Of a DNA stretch of 54,335 bases, positions 43,052 to 52,322 are shown in pieces (positions within the stretch are counted from its first letter, which is position 1; every line of letters begins with the position of its first letter). A program made the position numbers and the translations under genes. The notes beneath the pieces were generated by a model. That model made no database searches. It was given only the letters and a program-made list of their open reading frames with translations, and was not told where the DNA came from. This DNA comes from Halomonas sp. (lineage in GTDB: Bacteria; Pseudomonadota; Gammaproteobacteria; Pseudomonadales; Halomonadaceae). The stretch spans positions 1 through 54,335 of the forward strand of contig NZ_JAFIFK010000001.1 in assembly GCF_020832045.1 (NCBI RefSeq), in the 5' to 3' direction.

Positions 43052-44323
43052 ATGACCGCCATCATGAGCCTGATCGGCATGGCGACGCTGATCGCCATTG
43101 CACTCGTTTTCTCCACCAGCCGCCGCGACATTCGGCTGCGAACCGTGGGCGGCGCCTTTGCCATCCAGGCCAGTATCGGCGCCTTCGTTCTCTATGTACC
43201 GTTCGGTCAGGCGGTATTGCAGACCATTTCGGCCGGTGTCAGCCAGGTGGTGCTCTACGCCAACGACGGCATCGATTTCCTCTTCGGTGGCCTGGCCGAT
43301 ACCGGCAATGTCGGCTTCGTCTTCGCCATCAAGGTGTTGCCGGTGATCATTTTCTTCTCCTCGCTGATCGCCGTGCTCTACTACATCGGCATCATGCAGT
43401 GGGTGATCCGCATCCTCGGCGGCGCGCTGCAGAAGGCACTGGGTACCTCGCGCACCGAGTCGCTCTCGGCCACCGCCAACATCTTCGTGGGTCAGACTGA
43501 GGCACCGTTGGTGGTACGGCCCTTCATCGCCCGCATGACCCCCTCGCAGCTGTTCGCGGTGATGTGTGGCGGCTTGGCCTCGGTGGCGGGCTCGGTACTG
43601 GCCGGCTACGCGGCGCTGGGCATCCCCATGGAATATCTGGTGGCGGCCTCGTTCATGGCCGCCCCGGGCGGGCTGCTGTTCGCCAAGTTGATCATGCCCG
43701 AGACCGAAAAGCCGGTGGATGACGTCGAGGAAGCCAGCGAGGTGCTCGACGCCGAGGACAGACCGGTCAACGTGCTCGATGCGGCGGCGGCGGGGGCTTC
43801 TTCAGGGCTGCGCCTGGCGGCCAACGTGGGCGCCATGTTGCTCGCCTTCATCGGCCTGATCGCGCTGATCAACGGCATGCTCGGCGGCGTCGGCGGCTGG
43901 ATCGGTGTCGAGCAGCTGAGCCTGGAGCTGATACTGGGTTGGCTGTTCGCACCGCTGGCCTTCGTGCTCGGCGTGCCCTGGGAGGAGGCGACGCTTGCCG
44001 GCTCCTTCATCGGCCAGAAGCTGGTGGTCAACGAATTCGTCGCCTTTATCAACCTGTCGCCCTACATCGAGGGCACGTCGATGGTGGCGAACACCGGCCA
44101 GGTCATGAGCGGGCACACCATCGCCATTCTTTCCTTCGCCCTGTGCGGCTTCGCCAACTTGTCTTCCATCGCCATTCTGCTTGGTGGCCTGGGCAGCATC
44201 GCCCCCAGCCGTCGCCAGGACATTGCCCGCTTCGGCCTGAAGGCGGTACTGGCGGGTACGCTCTCCAATCTGATGTCGGCCGCCATCGCCGGTTTCTTCC
44301 TCGCCCTGGGAGGCGCCATCTGA
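43052..44323 (+). CDS. nupC: NupC-type concentrative nucleoside transporter
   Basis: 423 residues, about ten membrane segments; CNT family. Motifs seen: [17 protein letters not shown] and [22 protein letters not shown], with the NEFVAFINL stretch. It imports nucleosides by proton or sodium symport. First gene of the salvage operon, with AGGAAGGA ribosome site. The symbol is by family; specificity is not shown. Confidence 0.88.
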   Translation: MTAIMSLIGMATLIAIALVFSTSRRDIRLRTVGGAFAIQASIGAFVLYVPFGQAVLQTISAGVSQVVLYANDGIDFLFGGLADTGNVGFVFAIKVLPVIIFFSSLIAVLYYIGIMQWVIRILGGALQKALGTSRTESLSATANIFVGQTEAPLVVRPFIARMTPSQLFAVMCGGLASVAGSVLAGYAALGIPMEYLVAASFMAAPGGLLFAKLIMPETEKPVDDVEEASEVLDAEDRPVNVLDAAAAGASSGLRLAANVGAMLLAFIGLIALINGMLGGVGGWIGVEQLSLELILGWLFAPLAFVLGVPWEEATLAGSFIGQKLVVNEFVAFINLSPYIEGTSMVANTGQVMSGHTIAILSFALCGFANLSSIAILLGGLGSIAPSRRQDIARFGLKAVLAGTLSNLMSAAIAGFFLALGGAI

Positions 44324-44363
44324 TGCTTGCCGCCACCTTCCTATCGCTTCGACAGGTAACCCA

Positions 44364-45137
44364 ATGACTGAACTGCAGCAGGCCGCACGTCAGGCGTTGA
44401 CGCTGATGGATCTCACCAGCCTCAACGACGACGACAGCGACACTGTCATTCTCGAACTGTGCGCCCGTGCCAATACGCCGGCGGGGCACCCCGCGGCGGT
44501 GTGCATCTATCCCGCTTTCATCGAGACTGCCCGCCAGGCCCTCGCCGAGCAGGGTTTGGCCGGCAAGGTGAAGGTGGCCACGGTGACCAACTTCCCCTAC
44601 GGCGAGGCGAATGTCGAACGCGCCGCGGCTGAGACCCGGGCGGCCATCGCCGCAGGTGCCGACGAGGTCGACGTGGTGTTTCCCTACCGTGCCCTGATGT
44701 CGGGCGATGCCGAGGTCGGCCGCGAACTGGTCGCCGCCTGCAAGCGCGAGTGCGGCAATGCCGTGCTCAAGGTGATCTTGGAAACCGGCGAGCTCAAGGA
44801 CGCAGACCTTATCGAACGCGCCGGCATGCTGGCCATCGACGGCGGCGCCGACTTCCTCAAGACCTCCACCGGCAAGGTGGCAATCAATGCCACTCTGGAT
44901 GCCGCCAAGATCCTGCTTACCGCGATCAAGGCGAGCGGGCGCGACGTGGGCTTCAAGGCCGCCGGCGGCGTGCGTACCGCCGAGGATGCCGCCGCCTACC
45001 TGCAGCTCGCCGAGCGGGTGATGGGGGCGGGCTGGATCACTCCGGTGCACTTCCGCTTCGGCGCTTCGGGGCTGCTCGGCAGCCTGCTCGATACCCTGGG
45101 CGTCGGGGAGGGCAAAGGCTCGTCGGAGGGCTACTGA
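44364..45137 (+). CDS. deoC: Deoxyribose-phosphate aldolase
   Basis: 257 residues. It splits 2-deoxyribose-5-phosphate into glyceraldehyde-3-phosphate and acetaldehyde. The Schiff-base Lys is in DFLKTSTGK (barrel strand 6), and KAAGGVRT carries the second catalytic Lys. The stop overlaps the deoA start (TGATG). Confidence 0.95.
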   Translation: MTELQQAARQALTLMDLTSLNDDDSDTVILELCARANTPAGHPAAVCIYPAFIETARQALAEQGLAGKVKVATVTNFPYGEANVERAAAETRAAIAAGADEVDVVFPYRALMSGDAEVGRELVAACKRECGNAVLKVILETGELKDADLIERAGMLAIDGGADFLKTSTGKVAINATLDAAKILLTAIKASGRDVGFKAAGGVRTAEDAAAYLQLAERVMGAGWITPVHFRFGASGLLGSLLDTLGVGEGKGSSEGY

Positions 45138-46498
45138 TGGCCTTCCGCAACCTTCCTCAGGAACTGATCCGCGCCAAGCGCGATGGCGAGGCGCTTTTGC
45201 CCGAGGCGATTGTCGAACTGGTGGAAGGTATCAGCGACGGCAGCCTCTCCGATGCCCAGGTGGGGGCGCTGGCCATGGCAATCTTTCTCAACGGCATGAA
45301 TGCCGGCGAGACGGTGGCTCTGACCGAAGCCGTGCGCGACTCCGGCGAAGTGCTGGCGTGGCGTGACCTCGATCTGACCGGACCGGTGCTCGACAAGCAT
45401 TCCACCGGCGGCGTGGGCGATCTCGTCTCGCTGGTGCTGGGGCCGTGGGTCGCCGCCTGCGGCGGCTTCGTGCCGATGGTCTCCGGCCGTGGCCTCGGCC
45501 ATACCGGCGGCACTCTGGACAAGCTCGAAGCGATTCCCGGCTACGATATCGCCCCTTCGCGGGAGCGTTTTCGCCGTCTGGTGCGCGAGGCGGGTGTGGC
45601 CATCGTCGGCCAGACCGCCGAGCTGGCACCGGCCGACCGTCGTCTCTACGCCATTCGCGACGTTACCGCCACGGTGGAGTCGCTGCCGCTGATCGTCAGC
45701 TCGATACTGGGCAAGAAGCTCGCATGCGGTCTCGATGCCTTGGTGATGGACGTCAAGAGCGGCAGCGGCGCTTTTATGGCTACCTTGGAAAAATCACGCG
45801 AGCTGGCCGAGACCATCGCCGAGGTGGCGAGCCGGGCCGGCACGCCGACCACCGCGCTGCTCACCGACATGAGCCAGCCGCTGGCACCCTGCGCCGGCAA
45901 CGCCGTCGAGGTTCGCGAGGCGATTGCGTTGTTAACTTGTGAAAAGACGGGAGATAAGAGGAACGGGCGCCTGCTTGAGGTGACCCGCACGCTGGCCGCC
46001 GAGCTGCTGATGGCCGGCAAGCTGGCTGAAAGCCGCGATGCTGCCCTGGCCCTGCTGAACGAACGGCTCGCCAGCGGTGCCGCCGCCGAGCGCTTCGCGC
46101 GCATGGTGACGGGCCTGGGCGGCCCCGCCGACCTGCTCGAACATCACGATCGCTATCTGCCCCAGGCACCCGTCGTTCGCCCTGTCCACGCCGAGCGCAG
46201 CGGACGGGTCACACGCATGGACACTCGTGCCGTGGGGCTCGCCGTGGTGGCATTGGCTGGCGGGCGCCGCGCGCCGAACGATGCCATCGACCCCGCCGTC
46301 GGCCTTACCGGCATCGCCGCCCTAGGCGAGGAGGTCGACGGCGAGCGCCCGCTGGCCTGGGTGCATGCGAGAAGCGAGGCCGATGCCGAGCGTGCCGCTG
46401 CCCAGCTCAAGGCGGCCATCGAAGTGAACGACGTCGGACTCGGCGACGTCACGCTGCCTACACTCATTCAAGACGTGATCCGTGGGGAGGTGCCATGA
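45137..46498 (+). CDS. deoA: Thymidine phosphorylase
   Basis: 453 residues. It converts thymidine and phosphate to thymine and deoxyribose-1-phosphate. Motifs: KHSTGGVGD and [16 protein letters not shown], plus KSGSGAFM. An A/T-rich stretch of about 36 bases at 45928-45965 encodes [13 protein letters not shown], longer than the usual LTGE...RNPRL loop, so a small insertion is likely. Its stop overlaps the deoB start. Confidence 0.95.
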   Translation: MAFRNLPQELIRAKRDGEALLPEAIVELVEGISDGSLSDAQVGALAMAIFLNGMNAGETVALTEAVRDSGEVLAWRDLDLTGPVLDKHSTGGVGDLVSLVLGPWVAACGGFVPMVSGRGLGHTGGTLDKLEAIPGYDIAPSRERFRRLVREAGVAIVGQTAELAPADRRLYAIRDVTATVESLPLIVSSILGKKLACGLDALVMDVKSGSGAFMATLEKSRELAETIAEVASRAGTPTTALLTDMSQPLAPCAGNAVEVREAIALLTCEKTGDKRNGRLLEVTRTLAAELLMAGKLAESRDAALALLNERLASGAAAERFARMVTGLGGPADLLEHHDRYLPQAPVVRPVHAERSGRVTRMDTRAVGLAVVALAGGRRAPNDAIDPAVGLTGIAALGEEVDGERPLAWVHARSEADAERAAAQLKAAIEVNDVGLGDVTLPTLIQDVIRGEVP

Positions 46499-47730
46499 CT
46501 CGCGCCACCGTGCTGGTACTCGACTCCTTCGGCATCGGCGGCGCGCCGGATGCTCAGCAGTTCGGCGATGCCGGGGCGGATACGCTGGGCCATATCGCTG
46601 CCGCCTGCGCCCGCGGACAGTGCGACAACGCTACGCGCCGAGGCCCACTGACGCTGCCCAACCTGGCCCGGCTGGGGCTGTTCCACGCCCACCGCGAAAG
46701 CACTGGCGCCTGGGCCGAGGGCGTCGAGGTGCCCGCCGAAGTGGTCGGCGCCTACGGCCACGCTAGCGAGATCTCCTCGGGCAAGGATACCCCCTCGGGC
46801 CACTGGGAGATCGCCGGCGTGCCGGTACGCTTCGACTGGGGCTACTTCCTCGACCGCGAGGAGAGCTTTCCGCCCGAGCTGCTCCAGGCGCTGGTTCGGG
46901 AGGGTGGGCTGCCCGGCGTGCTGGGCAACTGCCACGCCTCGGGCACCGAGGTCATCGCCCGGCTCGGCGAGAAGCACATGGCGAGCGGCAAGCCCATCGT
47001 CTACACCTCGGCGGACTCGGTGTTCCAGATCGCCGCCCACGAGGAAAGCTTCGGCCTGGAGCGGCTCCACGCCCTGTGCGAGACCGCCCGACGCCTGCTC
47101 GAGCCCTACAATATTGGCCGGGTGATCGCACGGCCCTTCGTCGGCACGCAGGCGGCGGACTTCGCCCGCACCGCCAACCGCCGCGACTACAGCGTCGAGC
47201 CGCCCGCGCCTACGGTGCTGCAGAAGCTCTGTGACGATGGCGGCGAGGTGATTGCCATTGGCAAGATCGCCGATATCTATGCCCACTGCGGCGTGACGCG
47301 CACGCTCAAGGCCAGCGGCCACGACGCGCTGATGGACGCCACCCTGGTCGCCCTGGACGAGGCCGGCGAGCGCTCGCTCGTCATGACTAACTTCGTCGAC
47401 TTCGACACCCTCTACGGTCACCGTCGCGACGTGGCCGGCTATGCTGCCGCACTGGAGGCCTTCGACGCGCGCCTGCCCGAGCTGCTTGCCAAGCTGCGCG
47501 ACGACGATCTGCTGGTGCTCACCGCCGACCACGGCTGCGACCCCACCTGGCCCGGCACCGACCACACCCGCGAACGGGTGCCGGTGCTGGCATTCGGCGC
47601 CGGCCTTGCCCCCGGCTCGCTGGGGGCGCGCAAGACCTTCGCCGACATCGGCCAGAGCCTGGCGGCGCACTTGGGTCTTGCGCCCATGGCCGACGGCACA
47701 AGCTTTCTTACCAAGCCTCTCGCTGCATAG
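46495..47730 (+). CDS. deoB: Phosphopentomutase
   Basis: 411 residues. It interconverts (deoxy)ribose-1- and -5-phosphate. Alkaline-phosphatase-like metal sites are seen in [11 protein letters not shown], the catalytic Thr of [11 protein letters not shown], and [18 protein letters not shown]. The ATG overlaps the deoA stop. Confidence 0.96.
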   Translation: MTRATVLVLDSFGIGGAPDAQQFGDAGADTLGHIAAACARGQCDNATRRGPLTLPNLARLGLFHAHRESTGAWAEGVEVPAEVVGAYGHASEISSGKDTPSGHWEIAGVPVRFDWGYFLDREESFPPELLQALVREGGLPGVLGNCHASGTEVIARLGEKHMASGKPIVYTSADSVFQIAAHEESFGLERLHALCETARRLLEPYNIGRVIARPFVGTQAADFARTANRRDYSVEPPAPTVLQKLCDDGGEVIAIGKIADIYAHCGVTRTLKASGHDALMDATLVALDEAGERSLVMTNFVDFDTLYGHRRDVAGYAAALEAFDARLPELLAKLRDDDLLVLTADHGCDPTWPGTDHTRERVPVLAFGAGLAPGSLGARKTFADIGQSLAAHLGLAPMADGTSFLTKPLAA

Positions 47731-47740
47731 GAGCCTCGAC

Positions 47741-48469
47741 ATGGCCACTCCCCATATCCAGGGCGAACGCGGCATCTTCGCCGACACCGTGCTGATGCCA
47801 GGCGACCCGCTGCGCGCCAAGTACATCGCCGAGACCTTCCTCGAGGATGCCCGCGAGGTGAACAGCGTGCGCAACATGGTCGGCTTCACCGGCCGCTATC
47901 GTGGCCGCGAGATCTCGGTGATGGGCCACGGCATGGGCATTCCCTCGGTCTCCATCTACGCCAAGGAGCTGATCACCGACTATGGCGTGAAGCGCCTGAT
48001 CCGGGTCGGTTCCTGCGGCGCGGTGCGCGACGACGTGGCGGTGCGCGACGTGGTGATCGGCCTCGGTGCGAGCACCGACTCGGCGGTCAACCGCACCCGC
48101 TTCATGGGCCACGACTTCGCCGCCATCGCTGATTTCGAACTGACCCGCCACGCGGTGGATGCCGCCGCGGCCCAGGGCGTGGCGGTGAAGGTGGGCAACC
48201 TGTTCTCGGCGGACCTGTTCTACTCTCCCCAGGGCGACCTGTTCGAGCTGATGAAGCGCTACGGCATCGTCGGCGTGGAGATGGAGGCGGCAGGGCTCTA
48301 CGGCGTGGCGGCGGAGTTCGGCGGTCGGGCGATGACCATCTGCACGGTGTCGGATCACATCCTGAAGGGCGAGTCGCTGCCCAGCGAAGCCCGCGAACGC
48401 AGCTTCAACGAGATGGTCGAGGTGGCGCTGGAGGCGGTACTGCGTGACGACGCGGGGGGGGCGGCATGA
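47741..48469 (+). CDS. deoD: Purine-nucleoside phosphorylase (DeoD type)
   Basis: 242 residues. [11 protein letters not shown] phosphate-binding region, RVGSCGA and the [10 protein letters not shown] stretch of hexameric PNPs; SDH near the C-terminal part carries the catalytic Asp. It cleaves purine nucleosides to base and pentose-1-phosphate. Start ATG 47741 is 10 bases after deoB. Confidence 0.95.
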   Translation: MATPHIQGERGIFADTVLMPGDPLRAKYIAETFLEDAREVNSVRNMVGFTGRYRGREISVMGHGMGIPSVSIYAKELITDYGVKRLIRVGSCGAVRDDVAVRDVVIGLGASTDSAVNRTRFMGHDFAAIADFELTRHAVDAAAAQGVAVKVGNLFSADLFYSPQGDLFELMKRYGIVGVEMEAAGLYGVAAEFGGRAMTICTVSDHILKGESLPSEARERSFNEMVEVALEAVLRDDAGGAA

Positions 48470-48885
48470 GCCTTGGCATGAGAGACGCTGTCGATCCGGC
48501 CATCGTCGCCGCATTGATCGAGGTGCGCGGTAACGCCTACGCGCCGTACTCGCAGCATCCGGTGGGCGCCATGGTGGAGAGCGAGAGCGGTGCGCACTTC
48601 TATGGCGCCAACGTGGAAGTGGCTCATTACAAGGGGCTGTGCGCCGAGGCCTCGGCCATCGCCGCCATGGTCAGTGCCGGCGAGCGTCATCTACGCAATG
48701 TCTACGTCATCGGCCCTGGCGAGCACCTCTGCTCTCCCTGCGGCGACTGTCGCCAGCGCATCCGCGAATTCGCCGACGCGCAGACCCGTATCCACGTGGT
48801 GAACGCCGAGGGCAGGCTGCTCAAGCGCTACAGCATCGAAGAACTGCTGCCCGATGCCTTCGGGCCGGAGAATCTTGGCCACTAG
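48466..48885 (+). CDS. cdd: Cytidine deaminase
   Basis: 139 residues, the small tetrameric type. Zn ligands: Cys in LCAEASAI with the catalytic Glu, and PCGDC. It converts (deoxy)cytidine to (deoxy)uridine. The ATG overlaps the deoD stop. Last gene of the operon. Confidence 0.93.
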   Translation: MSLGMRDAVDPAIVAALIEVRGNAYAPYSQHPVGAMVESESGAHFYGANVEVAHYKGLCAEASAIAAMVSAGERHLRNVYVIGPGEHLCSPCGDCRQRIREFADAQTRIHVVNAEGRLLKRYSIEELLPDAFGPENLGH

Positions 48886-48949
48886 ACGATACTGAGCGCT
48901 GACTGAGCTTGGTCCCTTGAGCTGGCATTATCACTGCAACAAAGGTGTT

Positions 48950-48975
48950 AGGCCGAATGCAACGGCATTCGGCCT
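48950..48975 (+). terminator. Terminator of the nucleoside operon
   Basis: AGGCCGAATGC, loop AACG, GCATTCGGCCT: an 11-bp perfect stem 65 bases after cdd, between the convergent cdd and the small membrane gene. Confidence 0.75.
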
Positions 48976-48994
48976 TGGAAGCACTTTATACCCA

Positions 48995-49240
48995 TCAAGA
49001 TGCGTTGCTATCTGGAGGCGATGTGCTTTGATGAGTTAGGTAGTACCTGGATACTTGGGCGCAGACCCAGAAGATCACGGCCAGGATGATGAAGAAGAGG
49101 CTGCCCGAGACAAGGTTCCAACTGATCGGGTACTGATCGATGGCGACCAGATAGAACAGCCCGGCCGCCAAGGCAAATATCACGACGATGGCCGCTGCCC
49201 AGAACAGGAAGTACAAGGCGACACCCAGCTTGTTCAACAT
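48995..49240 (-). CDS. Small two-helix membrane protein
   Basis: 81 residues from ATG 49240 (MLNKLG), chosen because TGAGGAG lies 7 bases ahead; a start 33 bases earlier is possible. Two membrane helices (~residues 5-30 and 38-60). No known family. It follows nrdG by about 97 bases on the same strand; whether it belongs to that operon is unclear. Confidence 0.7.
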   Translation of the reverse strand: MLNKLGVALYFLFWAAAIVVIFALAAGLFYLVAIDQYPISWNLVSGSLFFIILAVIFWVCAQVSRYYLTHQSTSPPDSNAS

Positions 49241-49337
49241 GTCCATCTCCTCAAGCTGCTCAAGGATTCCCACTCAGCATAGTGCAACGGTTTCCGCAGC
49301 TCACGGATCGAAATGCGGGACGCTGTGGCAGTCGGAT

Positions 49338-50087
49338 TTACTCGCGCAGCTCGATGCGGTCGAAGTGCGGTGTGAGGCGCTTGACCAGCCCGCTGAGCAT
49401 GCCCTGCGACGGGGCGTTCTCCACCGGCTGACAATAGGCCGGGTCGAGGCACTGGCGGGTGCGGGCCACCTGGATGGCGTAATGGCGCACACCGCAGTCG
49501 GCCAGGGTCAGCGCCAAGCGCTCCACGTCGGCCAAGTCGAAATCGCGCCAGTGTACGGTGGTGCGGCATTCGAAGGCCACGCCGCTGTCGAGCAGCGCCA
49601 TCAGGCTCTGGCTGTTGCGCTGCCAGATGCCGGGCCGCCCGCAGATACGGTCGAAGTCGCTCCCGCGCCCCTTCACGTCGAGCCCCACCCAGTCGAGATT
49701 CGGTAGCAAACGAGAGAGCCGTGCGGGATAGGGCCCGGCGGTGTGCAAGCCCACCTTGAAACCCATCGCCTTCACCTCGCGGACGGCGGCCGGCAGGGCG
49801 TTGTGCAGCGTAGGCTCGCCGCCGCTGAACACCACCGCCTCGAGCAGCCCTCTTCGCTCCTCGAGAAACTCTCGTAACGCCTGCCATTCGCTTTCGTCGC
49901 CGCGGCGCGGCGGCATCATGTGACCATTGTGGCAGTAGCCGCAGCGCAGCGGGCAGCCCTGCAGGAAGACTACGCAGGCCAGGTGATCCGGGTAGTCCAG
50001 GGTGGTCATCTGGGTCATGCCGGCAATGGGCAACCGAATGCCGTCGAGAGGTTCGGCAGAGGACGAGTCGAGGTCGGTGGCGATCAT
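49338..50087 (-). CDS. nrdG: Anaerobic ribonucleotide reductase activase NrdG
   Basis: 249 residues from ATG 50087 (MIATDLDSSS) with AAGGAGATT ahead. A radical-SAM enzyme with Cys45-x3-Cys49-x2-Cys52 (CPLRCGYC). It makes the glycyl radical on the reductase. It is longer than E. coli NrdG (154 residues) and nearer the pyrimidine-type/other NrdG group. GGEPTL follows at the usual place. It is downstream of the split nrdD and the glycyl-radical gene. Confidence 0.92.
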   Translation of the reverse strand: MIATDLDSSSAEPLDGIRLPIAGMTQMTTLDYPDHLACVVFLQGCPLRCGYCHNGHMMPPRRGDESEWQALREFLEERRGLLEAVVFSGGEPTLHNALPAAVREVKAMGFKVGLHTAGPYPARLSRLLPNLDWVGLDVKGRGSDFDRICGRPGIWQRNSQSLMALLDSGVAFECRTTVHWRDFDLADVERLALTLADCGVRHYAIQVARTRQCLDPAYCQPVENAPSQGMLSGLVKRLTPHFDRIELRE

Positions 50088-50138
50088 GAGAATCTCCTTA
50101 CCAAACTGAGGGCTTCTTTTACCAAGCTGAGGGCGCAT

Positions 50139-50157
50139 GCCGGGCACGAAGCCCGGC
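50139..50157 (-). terminator. Hairpin ahead of nrdG
   Basis: GCCGGGC, loop ACGAA, GCCCGGC (7-bp stem) lies between the glycyl-radical gene and nrdG. It has no T-run. A near-repeat, ACCAAACTGAGGGC/ACCAAGCTGAGGGC, lies between it and nrdG (about 50100-50134). It is probably a message-processing or attenuation element. Confidence 0.5.
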
Positions 50158-50186
50158 AGCGTAGATTGCACCGTCAGCGCTTGGTA

Positions 50187-50351
50187 TCAGGTCGGCAGGG
50201 CGGCGGCCCGCTCGGTGAAGTGGCGGCGCTCGCGATGCTCGGAACGCTTGCCGACATTGAACTGGCTGACCGGGCGGTGGTACCCCATCACACGGGTCCA
50301 CACTTCGCAGCGCTGGCGTTGTTCGGTGGGCAGGGTGTCGATGTTCGTCAT
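50187..50351 (-). CDS. Separate glycyl-radical segment of class III ribonucleotide reductase
   Basis: A 54-residue protein with its own strong ribosome site (AAAGGAG, 8 bases before ATG 50351). It contains CEVWTRVMGYHRPVSQFN and later GKRSEHRERRHF. This is the C-terminal end of NrdD, with the radical glycine in RVMGY (Gly23). The nrdD gene at 50400 ends without this segment (its last residues are LLARRAAAIPA), 49 bases upstream. It is therefore an autonomous subunit, not a frameshift: the gap has both a stop and a ribosome site. NrdD cannot work without it. Whether this split form is already catalogued I cannot say. Confidence 0.88.
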   Translation of the reverse strand: MTNIDTLPTEQRQRCEVWTRVMGYHRPVSQFNVGKRSEHRERRHFTERAAALPT

Positions 50352-50399
50352 GGCTTGGCTCCTTTCAGTGTGGATGAAATAGGATGGTGAAAAAAACGC

Positions 50400-52130
50400 T
50401 CAGGCCGGTATGGCCGCAGCGCGTCTTGCCAACAGTGCCTCGTCGCACTTCGGGCAAAATTCATGTTCGCCGGCCAGATAACCGTGCACCGGGCAGATCG
50501 AGAAGGTCGGCGTCACGGTGATGTAGGGCAGGCGGAAGCGCGACAGGGCGGTCTGCACCAGCTTGCGGCAGGCGGTGGTGCTGGAGAGCCGCTCGCGCAT
50601 GTAGAGATGCAGCACGGTGCCGCCGGTGTAACGGGTCTGCAGCGGGTCCTGATGGATCAGCGCCTCGAAGGGGTCGTCGGTATACCCCACCGGCAGCTGG
50701 CTCGAGTTGGTGTAATAGGGCGCTTCCGGCGTACCCGCCTGCAGAATGCCGGGGTAACGTTCGGCGTCGGCACGGGCGAAGCGATAGGTGGTGCCTTCCG
50801 CCGGGGTCGCTTCCAGGTTGTAGAGGTGACCGGTCTCGGCCTGGAATTCCTGCATTCTGGCGCGCACGTGGTCGAGCACCTCCAGCGCCAGCTGGCGCCC
50901 CTCCGGGGCGGCAATGTCGTAGCGGTCTTCCGAGAAGTTGCGCACCATCTCATTGAGGCCGTTCACCCCCAGCGTGGAGAAGTGGTTGCGCAGGGTTCCC
51001 AGGTAGCGCTGGGTGTAGGGGTAGAGCCCCTCGTCCATCCACTGCTGGATGCACCCGCGCTTGAGCTCCAGGCTGTCGCGGCCCAGGTCCAGCAGGCGGT
51101 CGAGCTCCTTGAGCAGCCCCGCCCGGTCGCCGGAGTAGCGGTAGCCCAGGCGCGCGCAGTTGAGCGTCACCACCCCCAGCGAGCCGGTCTGCTCGGCGCT
51201 GCCGAACAGGCCGTTGCCGCGCTTGAGCAGTTCGGTGAGATCGAGCTGCAGGCGGCAGCACATGGAGCGCACCATGTGCGGCTCCAGGTCCGAGTTGAGG
51301 AAGTTCTGGAAGTAGGGCAGGCCGTACTTGGCGGTCAACGCGAACAGTCGCTCGGCGTTGTCGCTCTCCCAGTCGAAATCCGGGGTGATGTTGTAGGTGG
51401 GGATGGGAAAGGTGAACACCCGGCCCTGGCGATCGCCGGCTTCCATCACCTCCAGATAGGCGCGGTTGAGCAGGTCCATCTCCAGCTGCAGCTCGCCGTA
51501 GGTGAAGGGCTGCTCCTCGCCGCCGACAATTGGCACCTGATCGCGCAGGTCCGCCGGGCACACCCAGTCGAAGGTGAGATTGGTGAAAGGCGTCTGGCTG
51601 CCCCAGCGCGACGGTACGTTGAGGTTGTAGATGAACTCCTGGATCGCCTGCTTCACCGCAGGAAAGTCGAGGCCGTCCTTGCGCACGTAGGGCGCGAGAT
51701 AGGTATCGAAGGAGCTGAAGGCCTGGGCGCCGGCCCACTCGTTCTGCAGCGTGCCAAGGAAGTTGACCATCTGCCCCAGGGCGCTGGAGAGATGGCGGGG
51801 CGGATCGCTCTCGGCGCGCCCGGGCACGCCGTTGAACCCCTCGATCAGCAGCTGGCGCAGCGACCAGCCGGCGCAGTAGCCGCACAGCATATCGAGATCG
51901 TGGATGTGGAGGTCGCCCTCGCGGTGGGCGGCGCCGATTTCCGCCGGGTAGACCTCGTCTAGCCAGTAATTGGCAATCAGCTTGCCCGACACGTTGAGGA
52001 TCAGCCCGCCCAGGGAGTAGCCCTGGTTGGCGTTGGCGTGTACGCGCCAGTCGGCGCGTTCGAGATATTCGTTGACGGTCGAGGCGACGTCGATGCGGCG
52101 CGGGTCGGCCTGGCGGATGGGGGCGTTCAC
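50400..52130 (-). CDS. nrdD: Anaerobic class III ribonucleotide reductase, core subunit lacking the glycyl-radical end
   Basis: 576 residues from GTG 52130 (VNAPIRQADPR), with GGAG 8 bases ahead. The upstream ATG at 52178 is inside the NrdR box and was rejected. The barrel has the cysteines of GYCAGW and CARLGYR regions. Near the C-terminus a zinc-site half is visible (SICPVHGY...FCPKCDE), but the glycyl-radical domain is missing and is encoded by the next gene. It reduces ribonucleoside triphosphates without O2. Confidence 0.93.
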   Translation of the reverse strand: MNAPIRQADPRRIDVASTVNEYLERADWRVHANANQGYSLGGLILNVSGKLIANYWLDEVYPAEIGAAHREGDLHIHDLDMLCGYCAGWSLRQLLIEGFNGVPGRAESDPPRHLSSALGQMVNFLGTLQNEWAGAQAFSSFDTYLAPYVRKDGLDFPAVKQAIQEFIYNLNVPSRWGSQTPFTNLTFDWVCPADLRDQVPIVGGEEQPFTYGELQLEMDLLNRAYLEVMEAGDRQGRVFTFPIPTYNITPDFDWESDNAERLFALTAKYGLPYFQNFLNSDLEPHMVRSMCCRLQLDLTELLKRGNGLFGSAEQTGSLGVVTLNCARLGYRYSGDRAGLLKELDRLLDLGRDSLELKRGCIQQWMDEGLYPYTQRYLGTLRNHFSTLGVNGLNEMVRNFSEDRYDIAAPEGRQLALEVLDHVRARMQEFQAETGHLYNLEATPAEGTTYRFARADAERYPGILQAGTPEAPYYTNSSQLPVGYTDDPFEALIHQDPLQTRYTGGTVLHLYMRERLSSTTACRKLVQTALSRFRLPYITVTPTFSICPVHGYLAGEHEFCPKCDEALLARRAAAIPA

Positions 52131-52137
52131 CGTAATC

Positions 52138-52153
52138 TCCCTATATGTGCTGC
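52138..52153 (-). promoter_or_regulatory. NrdR box 2 (degenerate) at nrdD
   Basis: TCCCTATATGTGCTGC matches 10 of 16 positions of the NrdR consensus. It starts 32 bases from the strong box, the usual pair spacing, and overlaps the region of the nrdD ribosome site. Confidence 0.5.
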
Positions 52154-52169
52154 TATTTGGTATTTCTAT

Positions 52170-52185
52170 ACACAACATATGGTGT
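52170..52185 (-). promoter_or_regulatory. NrdR box 1 (strong) at nrdD
   Basis: ACACAACATATGGTGT matches 14 of 16 positions of the NrdR consensus. Confidence 0.85.
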
Positions 52186-52218
52186 TGGGAAGGCTAGTGC
52201 CTTCGGCAGCGGGAGAAC

Positions 52219-52232
52219 ATGATCCAGATCAG
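52219..52232 (-). promoter_or_regulatory. FNR-type box upstream of nrdD
   Basis: ATGATCCAGATCAG, 8 of 10 matches to TTGAT-N4-ATCAA, 34 bases upstream of the strong NrdR box. It suggests anaerobic activation combined with NrdR repression. Confidence 0.6.
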
Positions 52233-52264
52233 AAAACGGCGAATTGTCACCATCGCAAACGACA

Positions 52265-52286
52265 AGCCCCGCCGGTCGGCGGGGCT
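52265..52286. terminator. Terminator after ubiV
   Basis: AGCCCCGCC, loop GGTC, GGCGGGGCT: a 9-bp perfect stem followed on the minus strand by TGTCGTTTG. It separates ubiUV from nrdD. Confidence 0.7.
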
Positions 52287-52322
52287 CGAACATGACCGCA
52301 AAGGCGCTCATCATGGCCCCGT

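Noticed and set aside
44750..46498. A longer frame that reads into deoA from inside deoC.
   Set aside because: The first part has no protein character; the deoA start at 45137 with TGATG overlap is the family start.
50463..51962. A 499-codon open frame on the plus strand opposite nrdD.
   Set aside because: It is antisense to the well-conserved nrdD frame and has no recognisable domain.
52131..52178. ATG at 52178 as the nrdD start.
   Set aside because: It lies inside the strong NrdR box with no ribosome site; GTG 52130 has GGAG in place.
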